NCBI RefSeq assembly: GCF_002368035.1
Contig: NZ_AP018222.1
Coordinates: 5,033,508 to 5,097,507 of the forward strand
Direction of reading: 5' to 3'
Length of the DNA stretch: 64,000 nucleotides
DNA from: Nostoc linckia NIES-25
Lineage (GTDB): Bacteria > Cyanobacteriota > Cyanobacteriia > Cyanobacteriales > Nostocaceae
The position numbers and the translations under genes were made by a program. The notes beneath the pieces are model-generated. The model made no database searches. It saw only the letters and a program-made list of their open reading frames with translations, and was not told the DNA's origin. Positions 45,047-54,722 of the stretch are shown here, piece by piece (the stretch's first letter is position 1; every line of letters starts with the position of its first letter).

Positions 45047-46009
45047 ATGCGAATTGCTCGTAACATTACAGAAATAGTTGGCCGTACACCTCTAGTGCAG
45101 TTAAACCGTATTCCCCAAAGTGAAGGATGTGTTGCTGAAATTGTGGTGAAACTAGAAAGTATGAACCCATCAGCATCAGTCAAAGACCGAATTGGGGTAA
45201 GTATGATTAACGCCGCCGAGGAGGAGGGGCTGATTACTCCTGGAAAGACAGTATTGGTAGAACCCACCTCTGGAAATACTGGAATTGCTTTGGCAATGGC
45301 AGCAGCAGCTAAGGGTTATCGCTTAATTTTAACCATGCCAGAGACCATGAGCGGAGAGCGGCGGGCAATGTTGCGGGCTTTCGGAGCGGAACTGGAACTA
45401 ACACCAGGAATGGAAGGCATGAGTGGGGCAATTAGCCGAGCGCAGCAGATAGTTAATAGTATGCCAGATACTTATATGTTGCAGCAGTTCCGCAATCCAG
45501 CCAATGCAAAAGCGCATCGGGAAACTACAGCTATTGAAATCTGGGAAGATACTGATGGACAAGTAGATATAGTTGTGGCAGGAGTGGGTACAGGTGGTAC
45601 GATCGCTGGTGTGGCAGAAGTGATTAAAGCACGTAAGCCTAGTGCTAAGGCGATCGCTGTTGAACCAGCCAATAGCCCAGTTTTATCTGGGGGACGACCA
45701 GGGCCGCACAAAATTCAGGGAATTGGTGCTGGGTTTATTCCCCAGGTACTAAAGATGAAATTAGTTGATGAAGTGATTGCGGTCACCGATGAAGAAGCGA
45801 TCGCTTACAGTCGGCGTTTGGCAAAAGAAGAAGGGCTACTATCTGGAATTTCCAGTGGCGCAGCTTTATGTGCAGCAATTCGCGTTGCTCAGCGCAAAGA
45901 AAATCAAGGACGTTTAATTGTAATGATTCAGCCTAGTTTTGGAGAAAGGTATTTAAGTACACCGCTGTTCCAAGACTTGGAGACCAAGTTAGCCGCTAGC
46001 GTCAGCTAA
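45047..46009 (+). CDS. cysK: cysteine synthase A (O-acetylserine sulfhydrylase)
   Basis: PLP enzyme making cysteine from O-acetylserine and sulfide in the cytoplasm. The PLP lysine lies in NPSASVKDRIG, the substrate loop is PTSGNTG and the phosphate loop is GVGTGGT. The 320-residue length fits. The 85-bp spacer from the Rrf2 gene holds three CCCCATG heptamers. A J-domain gene follows 15 bp later. Confidence 0.96.
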   Translation: MRIARNITEIVGRTPLVQLNRIPQSEGCVAEIVVKLESMNPSASVKDRIGVSMINAAEEEGLITPGKTVLVEPTSGNTGIALAMAAAAKGYRLILTMPETMSGERRAMLRAFGAELELTPGMEGMSGAISRAQQIVNSMPDTYMLQQFRNPANAKAHRETTAIEIWEDTDGQVDIVVAGVGTGGTIAGVAEVIKARKPSAKAIAVEPANSPVLSGGRPGPHKIQGIGAGFIPQVLKMKLVDEVIAVTDEEAIAYSRRLAKEEGLLSGISSGAALCAAIRVAQRKENQGRLIVMIQPSFGERYLSTPLFQDLETKLAASVS

Positions 46010-46024
46010 CGATACATTGAATTA

Positions 46025-46726
46025 ATGGTCAATTCTAAACACGTTTCTAACCATTACGAAACTCTCAAAGTTAGTCCAAATGCTAGCCAAGCGGAGATTA
46101 AGCAAGCTTATCGCCGCTTGGTGAAATTATTTCATCCTGATAGCAATCAGGAAACAGCCGATCGCGAGGAGATTATCCGCATCAATGCAGCTTATGAGGT
46201 TTTAGGCGACAACCAAAATCGCCGCAATTATGACCAACAACTGCAAGATAAGTCTGGAAGATTAGATGGCGATCGCCAACAGCGTACAGCATCAGCACAA
46301 AAACGTTACCAAGCAACACGCAAAACAGGACGCGATGCTGATGAGGAAGTCGAAGAATGGCTGCGTAAGGTTTATCAACCAGTAAATCGCTTACTTTGTA
46401 CCATTCTTTATTCCTTAGAAGAACAAATGGAACAATTGGCTGCCGATCCTTTTGATGATGAGTTGTTAGATGAATTTCAGGAATACTTAAAAAGCTGTCG
46501 TGAGGACTTGAAGCAGGCACAAATTACTTTTCGTTCTCTCCCGAATCCCCCAAGTTTGGCAAGAACAGCAGCTCACCTCTACTACAGCCTCGATCAATTA
46601 GGAGATGGAATTGAAGAGTTAGGTTATTTTCCTTTGAACTACGATGAGCGCTATTTGCACACAGGTCAAGAACTATTCCGCATAGCTACGAGATTACACT
46701 GTGAGGCACAAGCATCAGTTAGTTAA
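46025..46726 (+). CDS. J-domain (DnaJ-like) protein
   Basis: The N-terminal J domain (about 9-70) has HYETLKVSPNASQAEIKQAY and the HPD tripeptide that stimulates Hsp70. There is no Gly/Phe region, zinc domain or substrate domain; the rest is a charged helical tail of unknown role. It starts 15 bp after cysK, so it is probably co-transcribed with it. Confidence 0.9.
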   Translation: MVNSKHVSNHYETLKVSPNASQAEIKQAYRRLVKLFHPDSNQETADREEIIRINAAYEVLGDNQNRRNYDQQLQDKSGRLDGDRQQRTASAQKRYQATRKTGRDADEEVEEWLRKVYQPVNRLLCTILYSLEEQMEQLAADPFDDELLDEFQEYLKSCREDLKQAQITFRSLPNPPSLARTAAHLYYSLDQLGDGIEELGYFPLNYDERYLHTGQELFRIATRLHCEAQASVS

Positions 46727-46863
46727 TGGGTATGGGGCATGGGGAGAGGCGGGAAACCAGAAAAAACTAATGAATAATGACTGATGACTAATGAGACAGG
46801 AATTAGTTTATGCTGGAAAAAGTGAAAAATTAAGAAATTTGAAGTTTTATTGTCACTATACTT

Positions 46864-48132
46864 ATGAAATGCATTATTAATCGCCGCGCTCAGTTTTCGG
46901 CAAGTCATCGTTATTGGTTACCAGAACTGAGTGAAGCTGAGAATATTGAGAAATTTGGTGTGAGAGCGAAATTTCCGGGACAAGGGCATAACTATGTCTT
47001 ATCGATCTCCCTTGGCGGAGAAGTAGACGAATATGGCATGGTGTTGAATTTGTCGGATGTAAAACATGTCATTAAGCGAGAAGTTACAAACCAACTCGAC
47101 TTTTCTTATCTCAATGATGTGTGGGCAGATTTCCAAGAAACTCTACCTACTACTGAGAATATTGCACGGGTAATCTGGCAACGGCTAGCACCCCACCTAC
47201 CTGTAGTTGGCGTCCAGTTGCTTGAAAATTCTCAACTTTGGGCAGATTACACGGGAGAGGGAATGGAAGCCTATGTCACCATTAGTACTCACTTTAGCGC
47301 TGCCCATAGGCTAGCTCCTAATATCAGTCCTGAGAAATACGGTAAATGCACCCGTACTCACGGACACAACTACCATCTGGAAGTCACTGTGAAAGGGAAA
47401 ATCGACCCACGCACTGGGGCGATCGTAGATGTAGATGCTCTAAAGCGAGTAGTGGAAGATTATGCAGTGGAACCACTGGATCACTCCTGTTTAAATAAAG
47501 ACATTCCTTACTTTGCCGAAATTGTTCCTACTACTGAAAATATTTCACTTTACATCAATCATTTACTGAGTTCACCTATCGAGGAATTGGGAGTCGAACT
47601 GCACAAAGTTAGGCTGTTTGAAAGTCACGAACTTTGGGCTGATTATGCCAAAAACGGAACGGAAACTAATTTCACCGTCAGTACTTACTTTAGCGCCGCC
47701 CATCGGCTGGCTGACCCCAACCTCAGTCAAGAAAAGAATACTGAGATTTACGGTAAGTGTGCGCGTCCCCACGGTCACGGACACAACTATTATTTAGAAA
47801 TTACTGTCAAAGGAGATATTGACCCAACTACTGGGATGATTGTTGATTTGGGTGGTTTAAATCAGATTATTAAAAATGATGTGATAGAACAATTCGATCA
47901 CACCTTTATCAACGAAGATATTCCTTACTTTGCCAAAGTTGTACCTACTAGTGAGAATATCGCACTTTACATTAGTAATTTACTGCGATCGCCTATTCAG
48001 GAATTAGGAGCCGAGCTTTACAAAGTGAAGCTGTTTGAAAGCCCCAATAACTCCTGCGAAATTTACTGTACTGAGTCTGATTCAAATTCAATTAGTGCGG
48101 CGGTAAGTCAGCCAGTATTAGCAGAGGTTTAG
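46864..48132 (+). CDS. triple-domain 6-pyruvoyl/6-carboxy-tetrahydropterin synthase-like protein
   Basis: Three QueD/PTPS domains are fused in 422 residues, against about 120-145 for a single-domain enzyme. Domain 2 (about 137-260) keeps His148, Cys162 in YGKCTRTHGHNY, His166/168 and LDHSCLN (206-212). Domain 3 (about 269-395) keeps His280, Cys299 in YGKCARPHGHGHNYY (two extra residues) and FDHTFIN. Domain 1 (about 1-130) keeps His15 and GHNY but lacks the catalytic Cys and the first zinc-loop His (GVRAKFPGQGHNY), and has LDF in place of LDH. So domain 1 is probably structural and domains 2 and 3 catalytic. The product could serve 7-deazaguanine or biopterin synthesis. Confidence 0.88.
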   Translation: MKCIINRRAQFSASHRYWLPELSEAENIEKFGVRAKFPGQGHNYVLSISLGGEVDEYGMVLNLSDVKHVIKREVTNQLDFSYLNDVWADFQETLPTTENIARVIWQRLAPHLPVVGVQLLENSQLWADYTGEGMEAYVTISTHFSAAHRLAPNISPEKYGKCTRTHGHNYHLEVTVKGKIDPRTGAIVDVDALKRVVEDYAVEPLDHSCLNKDIPYFAEIVPTTENISLYINHLLSSPIEELGVELHKVRLFESHELWADYAKNGTETNFTVSTYFSAAHRLADPNLSQEKNTEIYGKCARPHGHGHNYYLEITVKGDIDPTTGMIVDLGGLNQIIKNDVIEQFDHTFINEDIPYFAKVVPTSENIALYISNLLRSPIQELGAELYKVKLFESPNNSCEIYCTESDSNSISAAVSQPVLAEV

Positions 48133-48236
48133 TAATTGGGCATTGGGTATTGGGCATTGGGCATTGAGCATTGGAAGTAAACACTGAGGATTTATTCTCC
48201 TTGTCCCCTTGTCCTCTTCCTATGCCCCATGCCCAA

Positions 48237-48845
48237 TTAGAAAAGTTTACTTACTAAGCAGTTAAAACCAGGCAGCAAAGAACTTGTCAATTCATCTTGA
48301 TGAAATAAAGTACTTACTAGTTTTAATACAGCTTGTTCGCGGCGATAAATTTCAACTTTTTTCTGTATACAATCGCAAATCCAATATTCTTGAACTCCTT
48401 GCACGGAATACAGTTTTAGCTTTGTTTCTTTGTCGCGTTTCTCGTTTTTTTCGCCGGGTGACAGAACTTCTACTACTAACTCTGGTGCGCCTGTGAGATG
48501 TCCAGCTTCATCAAGTAAAAGTTTTAAGCGTTCGTGACTTGCCCAGACCACATCAGGAATCACATTGTCGGCATCTGAGAAAATAATTCCGGGGGCGATG
48601 TCTGACGACAAGCTGCTCCGCATTTACGCAGCTTTACCTAAACCAGTTTCATCTGACCAAATATTAAGAAGTGTAACGATATTGCCGCAGATCGTTTGAT
48701 GAAGCCAGTTAGGTGATTTGGTCACGAATAATTCTCCATCAATAATTTCATAGCGATTTCTGCGTTCACGAAGTGTCTCGGAACGAGAATCGCCTGCGAA
48801 GAACTCTAGATCGGCAGTTGTCCAACGCACTGGAGTTGTTTGCAT
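48237..48845 (-). pseudogene. Uma2/DUF820 endonuclease-like gene split by an in-frame stop
   Basis: Two adjacent frames on the minus strand (48845-48624 and 48623-48237) together make one Uma2-like protein. The first holds the family start (YEIIDGELFVTKSPNWLHQ, DETGLG) and the second the nuclease core (APGIIFSDADNVIPDVVW, ELVVEVLSPGE, YSVQGVQEYWI). They are in the same frame and separated by a single TAA followed by ATG. A few extra residues at the junction suggest a small insertion. It is most simply a broken gene, although separate translation of the second half is possible. Confidence 0.75.
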
Positions 48846-48877
48846 AAAAGCCCCCTAGCATTTTTCTAAATCATATT

Positions 48878-49846
48878 TTAATAAAAATACCGACGACGGG
48901 CGGTATGTCGTAAATAGCGATAAATGCCCCAGGCTAAAAATCCGAAAAAGAGATTTAGCAAAAAGCGAGTAAGTATAAACCAAAATATATCAGGGTCAAA
49001 AAATTTCGATGGATCTAACGGACTAACAACTCTGACTAAGAGAAATAGCCCAAAAATAGCATTTCCACCTAGTAAAAGAGCAAACAGTACTAAACTTCTT
49101 TGCCAGTAACGCTGTTGGGGTGTATAGCCTGAGATTAGGATAATGGGGAGTTTGCGTTGAACTTTTCGCAGTAATTGTTCCAATCGCCAAAACATCCACA
49201 AGAGGAAGGGGAAGAAACCATAACTCAAAAAACGTAGGGGCAGTGAGTAACCCCAAGCACTAGATAGGACATTAACTATGGCATGGCAAATTACAGAATT
49301 TAGCCAAGTCCCGATGATAAATTTTTTGCCTCCATTTAATTTCCTCTTTGAAGAAATATAGATTCCTAACGCATATCCCCAAGGTGCAGAGAACATAGCA
49401 TGAACTGGCGTACCGATAGTACGTTCAAAAATTGATGCTGTGCCGTGGAAAAAGTAGATCCAGTTTTCTTCGGCAGTGAATCCAAGGGCAACGGCTATAG
49501 TCAAGAGAAAAACGCTAGAGAGAAGTAATCTATATCGGCGTTGCAGATAGATAGGGATAACAACGGCAGCCAACTTGCAACCTTCTTCAATTGGGCCTAT
49601 TTCTACGAGCTGCCGCAGGGCAATACCAGCAAGCGATCGCTTAATCTGATGCCAGTTTACAACCGAGTTGGCTATAGTTTCAAAAATCCATTCCAAGCTC
49701 AAGGCTAAAATACCGGATATTGCCCCGAAGATAAAGAACATCAGCAACCTGAGCACAGACGGGGCAAATGGTATTCGACAATAGTAGTAGCCTAGCAGCA
49801 GCAATGGTGGTATTGCTGCCCACAATACTAGAGATAAATCAAGCAC
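48878..49846 (-). CDS. PrsW-type intramembrane protease
   Basis: A 322-residue protein with about eight membrane helices. Family motifs are EEGCK (87-91), GFTAEEN (122-128), a His in PVHAMFSAPWGYALG (149) and a second His in SVICHAIVN. PrsW proteins cleave membrane anti-sigma factors in Bacillus; targets in cyanobacteria are unknown. The start overlaps the end of the methyltransferase gene by 8 bp, so translation is probably coupled. Confidence 0.85.
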   Translation of the reverse strand: MLDLSLVLWAAIPPLLLLGYYYCRIPFAPSVLRLLMFFIFGAISGILALSLEWIFETIANSVVNWHQIKRSLAGIALRQLVEIGPIEEGCKLAAVVIPIYLQRRYRLLLSSVFLLTIAVALGFTAEENWIYFFHGTASIFERTIGTPVHAMFSAPWGYALGIYISSKRKLNGGKKFIIGTWLNSVICHAIVNVLSSAWGYSLPLRFLSYGFFPFLLWMFWRLEQLLRKVQRKLPIILISGYTPQQRYWQRSLVLFALLLGGNAIFGLFLLVRVVSPLDPSKFFDPDIFWFILTRFLLNLFFGFLAWGIYRYLRHTARRRYFY

Positions 49847-50759
49847 TCACCTGAGCAATAATTGTACGGTGACGGTGGGTATTGTTAGCGATCGCAGGAG
49901 TTTGGAAACCCGCCTCAATAATAGCTTGCTCAATGTCTAAAGCAAAATATTCATCTAAATATGGCTCAGTACTTTTGAGCAAAGTCAAAATGTAAGCTGG
50001 CATTTTTTTGTACACTTCAGAATTAGGATTCATGTCCATGATTGCCAAGTGACCGCCCGGACGCAGCACGCGCCGCATTTCAGCAAAAATCTGTCGAGTT
50101 GCTGACTGGGGTAATTCGTGGCACATCAGGAAAATCGAAACTAAATCAAAAGAGGCATCAGGTAGTTTGGTAGATTCTGCTTGGGCATGAAGCCAATTGA
50201 TTTTAGCTTGGCGTTGCCCGGTGCGGTAATGGGCAACAGCTAGGAAGTACGGAGATAAGTCCAAACCCGTAATTTTGGCATGAGGATAAATTTCTTGCAT
50301 AGCAAAGGTACTCAAACCCACACCGCAACCCAAATCTAGAATGTTTTGGGGTTGATTGGGGAGTTGCGCTTTGAGAATATCATGGTAACTTTGGCGTAAT
50401 TTAGCATCTCCTTGCGCTCCAGCATCCTGCCAAATTCCAGCATGGACAGTACGAGCTGCAACTTCTAGCTCCCAAGCTGCTTTCCAGCTGAGGTCTCCAC
50501 CTTCGTAAGCGTGGAATGGCCGTAGGTAGTATTCCGGGTAGGAAAGCTGGGGATTTTCTACTTGAGCTAGATCCGCCTTCCAATCACGCGCCTGTAGTGT
50601 TTCGACTTCTTGCGTCCAAGGCACACCAATTCTTTCGGCACGTTTAATCATCATTTGTCTAGCTTGATGCTTGGCTAGGTTGGCTAGAGGCTGGATTGCC
50701 AGTATGGTATTCACCAAGCGGGAAGCGAAGCTAAGATTAGTGTTTACAGCAGCGGTCAT
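49839..50759 (-). CDS. class I SAM-dependent methyltransferase
   Basis: Motif I ILDLGCGVGLS, a GLDLSPYFLAVA acidic strand, the FDLVSIFLMCHELPQ segment and LRPGGHLAIMDMNP define the SAM fold. A helical N-terminal extension of about 130 residues precedes it. The substrate is unknown. It is the first gene of a pair with the PrsW gene. Confidence 0.87.
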   Translation of the reverse strand: MTAAVNTNLSFASRLVNTILAIQPLANLAKHQARQMMIKRAERIGVPWTQEVETLQARDWKADLAQVENPQLSYPEYYLRPFHAYEGGDLSWKAAWELEVAARTVHAGIWQDAGAQGDAKLRQSYHDILKAQLPNQPQNILDLGCGVGLSTFAMQEIYPHAKITGLDLSPYFLAVAHYRTGQRQAKINWLHAQAESTKLPDASFDLVSIFLMCHELPQSATRQIFAEMRRVLRPGGHLAIMDMNPNSEVYKKMPAYILTLLKSTEPYLDEYFALDIEQAIIEAGFQTPAIANNTHRHRTIIAQVSA

Positions 50760-50943
50760 AAATCAGTTTGCATTTAACAGCCTCTTTTACTTATGACATA
50801 ATTGCTCGACACGAGTCTAGAAATGAAATGAATTGAATTATGTAACCAGCGTGAGTAGTTTAGCAATATCTATCTCAGCAGAGAGGGCAAAAAGCCAAGC
50901 GCCATATAAAAAAAGACTACAACTAACTTATCGAGTCTCAAGT

Positions 50944-51375
50944 ATGGCAACAAGAAGAAGAACAAGTGGCTTTTTGAGAGATTTTCAAGAATTTGCCCTC
51001 AAAGGTAGTGTAGTTGACTTAGCGATCGCCGTAATCATTGGCACTGCTTTTACTAAGGTGATTACTTCCTTGGTTGAAGATGTGATTATGCCATTGATTA
51101 ACCCCTTGATTAGTGTGACTGGTAAAGACTGGAGAACAATCACCCTAAGCCCAGGAATTGCGATCGGTCAGTTTCTTGGTGCAATCCTGGACTTTTTAAT
51201 CATCGCTTTCATCTTATTTCTAGGAATTCGCGCCTTACAAAAATTGAAGAGGCAGGAGGATATTGCCATTGAATCTCCACTCTCAGATCCTAAGCTTGCA
51301 TCTCAGGAAAGACTGACTGGTGCATTGGATAGGCTCAATCAGACATTAGAAGCTCGGAATAATCAAGTTTTGTAA
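50944..51375 (+). CDS. mscL: large-conductance mechanosensitive channel
   Basis: The inner-membrane tension valve releases solutes during osmotic down-shock. I start at ATG 50944 (MATRRRTSGFLRDFQEFALK), which matches the family N-terminus; a longer frame from 50833 adds unrelated sequence. The first helix has the characteristic GSVVDLAIAVIIGTAFTKV, followed by IMPLINPL and the second helix (FLIIAFILFLGIRAL). It has 143 residues. Confidence 0.95.
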   Translation: MATRRRTSGFLRDFQEFALKGSVVDLAIAVIIGTAFTKVITSLVEDVIMPLINPLISVTGKDWRTITLSPGIAIGQFLGAILDFLIIAFILFLGIRALQKLKRQEDIAIESPLSDPKLASQERLTGALDRLNQTLEARNNQVL

Positions 51376-51400
51376 GTCGGAGTGGGGAGGCTCTTGAGGT

Positions 51401-51474
51401 AGGGGAAAAGGTTAAAGGGAAAAGGGAAAAGGAATAAATTTAATCTTTCCCCTTTTCCCCTTACCCCTTTCCCC
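51401..51474. repeat. polypurine/polypyrimidine inverted repeat, copy 7
   Basis: AGGGGAAAAGGTTAAAGGG, the centre AATAAATTTAATC, then TTTCCCCTTTTCCCC. It is nearly identical to the copy at 4461 and lies between convergent genes. Confidence 0.75.
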
Positions 51475-51495
51475 ATGCCCTGTTTGCCCCACTCC

Positions 51496-53166
51496 CTATT
51501 TTGCAGGCTTGAGAGCTAACAGCATCTCTAATTCACTGGTAGATTTGTCAGGGCTGGTGGCAGTGATCCCAAAGCCACGAATGGAACTTAGGATGGTATT
51601 GGCTTCAGAAGAGATGAGACTATTGATTACGGGCAAAGTTTTAGTTTTGTCCATATCTACGTAGAAATACCCGCTGTTGGGTTTTTGCAAAGAACTAGTA
51701 ATGGCTTTGAAAGCTTCGCTCTTGTCAAGAGATTCACTCTTGCGATCGGCGATCGCGTCAGCAACGGGGCCGCCAACAGCCACAAATACAGTGTCTGAAT
51801 CCAGCCAACCATGTGCTAATAAAGCTCCTTGTTGGGGGATTTGCCATTCAGTTACGTCTTTACCGCCGATTTTTCGGTTGGCAATGTTGATATTTTGAGT
51901 TTTGGCGAGGGTATCGAATTTTGTGAATGTGGCTTCGGCAGTTTTGCGATCGCTGGTGTCAAATACCAAAGCACCACCAAAACCAACACTCGCTAAGATT
52001 CCTTGATTTGATGGTATGGTACCTAAGGCGAATTCTCCGTTCATCCAGCCAAAAATATCTTTATCCAGGTCAATATTGACAGATTTTAGCTGTTGGCGCA
52101 CTTGCTCAAGGGCTTGCTTCAATTCTGGAGAATCTTTTGATTGTTCTACTACCGTTTCCCAGCCACGACTGATGCCGTTTCCGCTCACCAAAGCAAAGGT
52201 TTCTGTAGGAAATTGCCCGACTATATTCCCAGGAGTTGATTGATACTGGTATTTGATTAGCTGCGGATCTAAATTGGCGATCGCTTTGACTCGCACTCCT
52301 GCATCATCAACACCAACACCCGCCACCACAGATTTCACCTGTTTTAGTTGTGCCAAGGTTTGTGGGGGTAACTGGGTTCCTTGGGGACTTGCGGCTGCTA
52401 ATTGCTGTACCATACCTGCATAGTCTGGTACATAAACTTGAGCAAGGCTGTTTTTGACATCGACTCCTTTGAGAATATTGCTTACACCTTCTTTACTAGC
52501 AAAGGAGGACTGTCCTTTAAATGCGTCAATTGCTTTTTCTACAGCTTGCTTTTCGGGCGCTAATACCAAGTGATTATTATCTAAAACAACGCTATAAGTA
52601 GGTTTGCCATTTTCTGTAGTTTCAATAATTTTTTGACCTTGGTAGTCGGATTCCTTGAATTTAACGCCTTTTTGGGATTTCAATTTGTTAGCAAAATTCA
52701 AAGCACTGATTTTGTCCTTGATTCCCACTACTACCAAGATATTTGGCTCTGGCTGTACATTTGGTGGTGGAGTGGGTGCGCCTGGAGGCAAATTTAGCTG
52801 TACTGGTTTGGCAGGATTTGGTGGTAGCACAGCAATCATCACACCACCAGCCCAAGGCTTGATGTCTTTTTCATAAGAAATGTTATTGTCACTGAACATT
52901 TCCTTATTTAAATTTTCCAGACTTTTGGCTACTAACTTTTGTGCTTCTGGGGTGCCAAACTGCCGTAACTTTTCCCAGGCTTGAGGGTCAGTAGTAATAT
53001 AGGTAGCCATCATCGCTGTTGAAGGTACTACTTTTGCACTGCCCAGAGCATCTGAGCTACCTCCTGATGGCCCGCCTTTTAAATACGTGTAGGCTGCGAT
53101 ACCCCCTGCTATAACTACGGCGGCACCAACAGCAGGAATGAGAAACTTTGATTTACTTTCAGGCAT
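51496..53166 (-). CDS. DUF3352 membrane-anchored protein
   Basis: A 556-residue protein with an N-terminal membrane helix (about 9-28) and a large extracytoplasmic domain. Repeating segments such as SAKVVPSTAMMATYITTDPQA, NILVVVGIKDK and FALGTIPSNQG fit DUF3352, a cyanobacterial family of unknown role. No catalytic motif is seen. A Gly/Ser-rich linker follows the anchor. Confidence 0.82.
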   Translation of the reverse strand: MPESKSKFLIPAVGAAVVIAGGIAAYTYLKGGPSGGSSDALGSAKVVPSTAMMATYITTDPQAWEKLRQFGTPEAQKLVAKSLENLNKEMFSDNNISYEKDIKPWAGGVMIAVLPPNPAKPVQLNLPPGAPTPPPNVQPEPNILVVVGIKDKISALNFANKLKSQKGVKFKESDYQGQKIIETTENGKPTYSVVLDNNHLVLAPEKQAVEKAIDAFKGQSSFASKEGVSNILKGVDVKNSLAQVYVPDYAGMVQQLAAASPQGTQLPPQTLAQLKQVKSVVAGVGVDDAGVRVKAIANLDPQLIKYQYQSTPGNIVGQFPTETFALVSGNGISRGWETVVEQSKDSPELKQALEQVRQQLKSVNIDLDKDIFGWMNGEFALGTIPSNQGILASVGFGGALVFDTSDRKTAEATFTKFDTLAKTQNINIANRKIGGKDVTEWQIPQQGALLAHGWLDSDTVFVAVGGPVADAIADRKSESLDKSEAFKAITSSLQKPNSGYFYVDMDKTKTLPVINSLISSEANTILSSIRGFGITATSPDKSTSELEMLLALKPAK

Positions 53167-54722
53167 TATTGTTATCTATCCTCTTTTGCTGAGATTGTTA
53201 CCGAGATTTATACAAGTGTCATTGTAGAGTTTTCGGATTTATTGATAATTTCACTCATCCATTGCTACTGGAGTTTAGATTAACGCATGACTTTGCCGAT
53301 TGTTTCTTGTGTTTATAAGTAAATTCTTTAAAAAATCATACGTAATTATACGCAATGCTAGTTTGCCAGTTGCCCATTAGGTAACTTTCTAGGAGTTTGG
53401 GTGCGACAAAGGTATTAAAATAATTTAATATATATCAATATATTTACATAAATATATGTTATTTGATACATAGTTGCTAGTTACAAAATTACAACCTGAT
53501 GAAGTTAGTTGAACTTCAGGGCAGTATTTGTCAATATTGCATTTTAGGTAGTGTTTACTAACTTTTTAACGTTAAGTTTTGAGTTTTTTTGCTAGCAGAT
53601 TGCAGGCATCGATTTGCATATCAATAATTGCGATAATACTGTGGTAATTAGTTAAGGAATTTCTTTTCTAAAATTAGCAGTAATATACCAACTTTTTTGT
53701 AGGATTCAAATAATAAGAGTGGGTGGTTATTGGTATGGTTTAACTCTAGCTACGACAATTTCAGCGATAAATTTAATAGTGTGGTTTTATATGGTGAATT
53801 TCCAAAAGATTACCAACAGTAAAGTCTCGTCTTATATGTAGTGGCTATCTTAAAGGATTTTTCAATAAAAAAACGCCCACTTATTCTTCTAGTGTAGATA
53901 TTTTGTTTGCTTTGAATTAATGGGTGGGCGAGATGCCTACTCTAGTATATAGAATGACCTCTATCGAAATGCGGAAAGTCCTCTAGACAAAACTAGATGA
54001 AACAAGAATTCCACAGCCATAAGCCGTGAGAGCGTCAATTATAGAGCAAGTTATTCCATAGGGGTCAAAATTAACTTCTGTTAACTTGAATTTCAGATTC
54101 AGGATATTTGACGGCAAATAGCGATCGCTCAAGCTAGATTAGATTTAGGTGACAAAAAGCTTTGTTGTCAGGAATCTTGCAATTAAGCCTCTCATCTTTT
54201 TGAGCGGCAATTCCAGTTGTCTTATATCAAGCGACCCTGTCATTTAGTCTTAACTCCGGTCGGTATTTACTGATAAAATTAGTAATCCTTAAAATTAGCG
54301 GTCTAAAATTAGTCTCAAAAAGACTTTAACCAGATGAGGAGCGAATCCCCAAATGATATCCTGTTCATCTTAAACAAAATAGCCCAATTAACACCAACAA
54401 GCTATCCTAAGTTATAAGAATAATTAGGAGTATTTGTACTTAATGAAAATCTATCGAGGCGCAAGAGACTCTTGACTTGATGACAAAAAAGTGCAAAACA
54501 TCAAGAAAAGTAAATGCGGAGCGATATGGACAAAAGTCCAAGGATCGGTAGGCTACCTTGGGAAATTCGGGGGAGATTAATTTCAATCCCGCAACCCCGA
54601 AAGTGAGTCGTCACTCCGATATTGCCCTATTGATTTGGGAAAAACATTTACTACACCCCTATTTTGCTTAACAACATCCAGCCAAGCCAGACTTTTCAGG
54701 ATTACAAGGTCAGTAAGCATCA
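53167..54722. other. long intergenic region without a credible gene
   Basis: About 1.55 kb of AT-rich DNA between divergent genes. It contains a CGCCCAC/GTGGGCG inverted pair (53874-53940) and scattered short repeats. A ten-codon frame at about 54443 with AGGAG upstream was seen but is too short to support. Confidence 0.55.
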
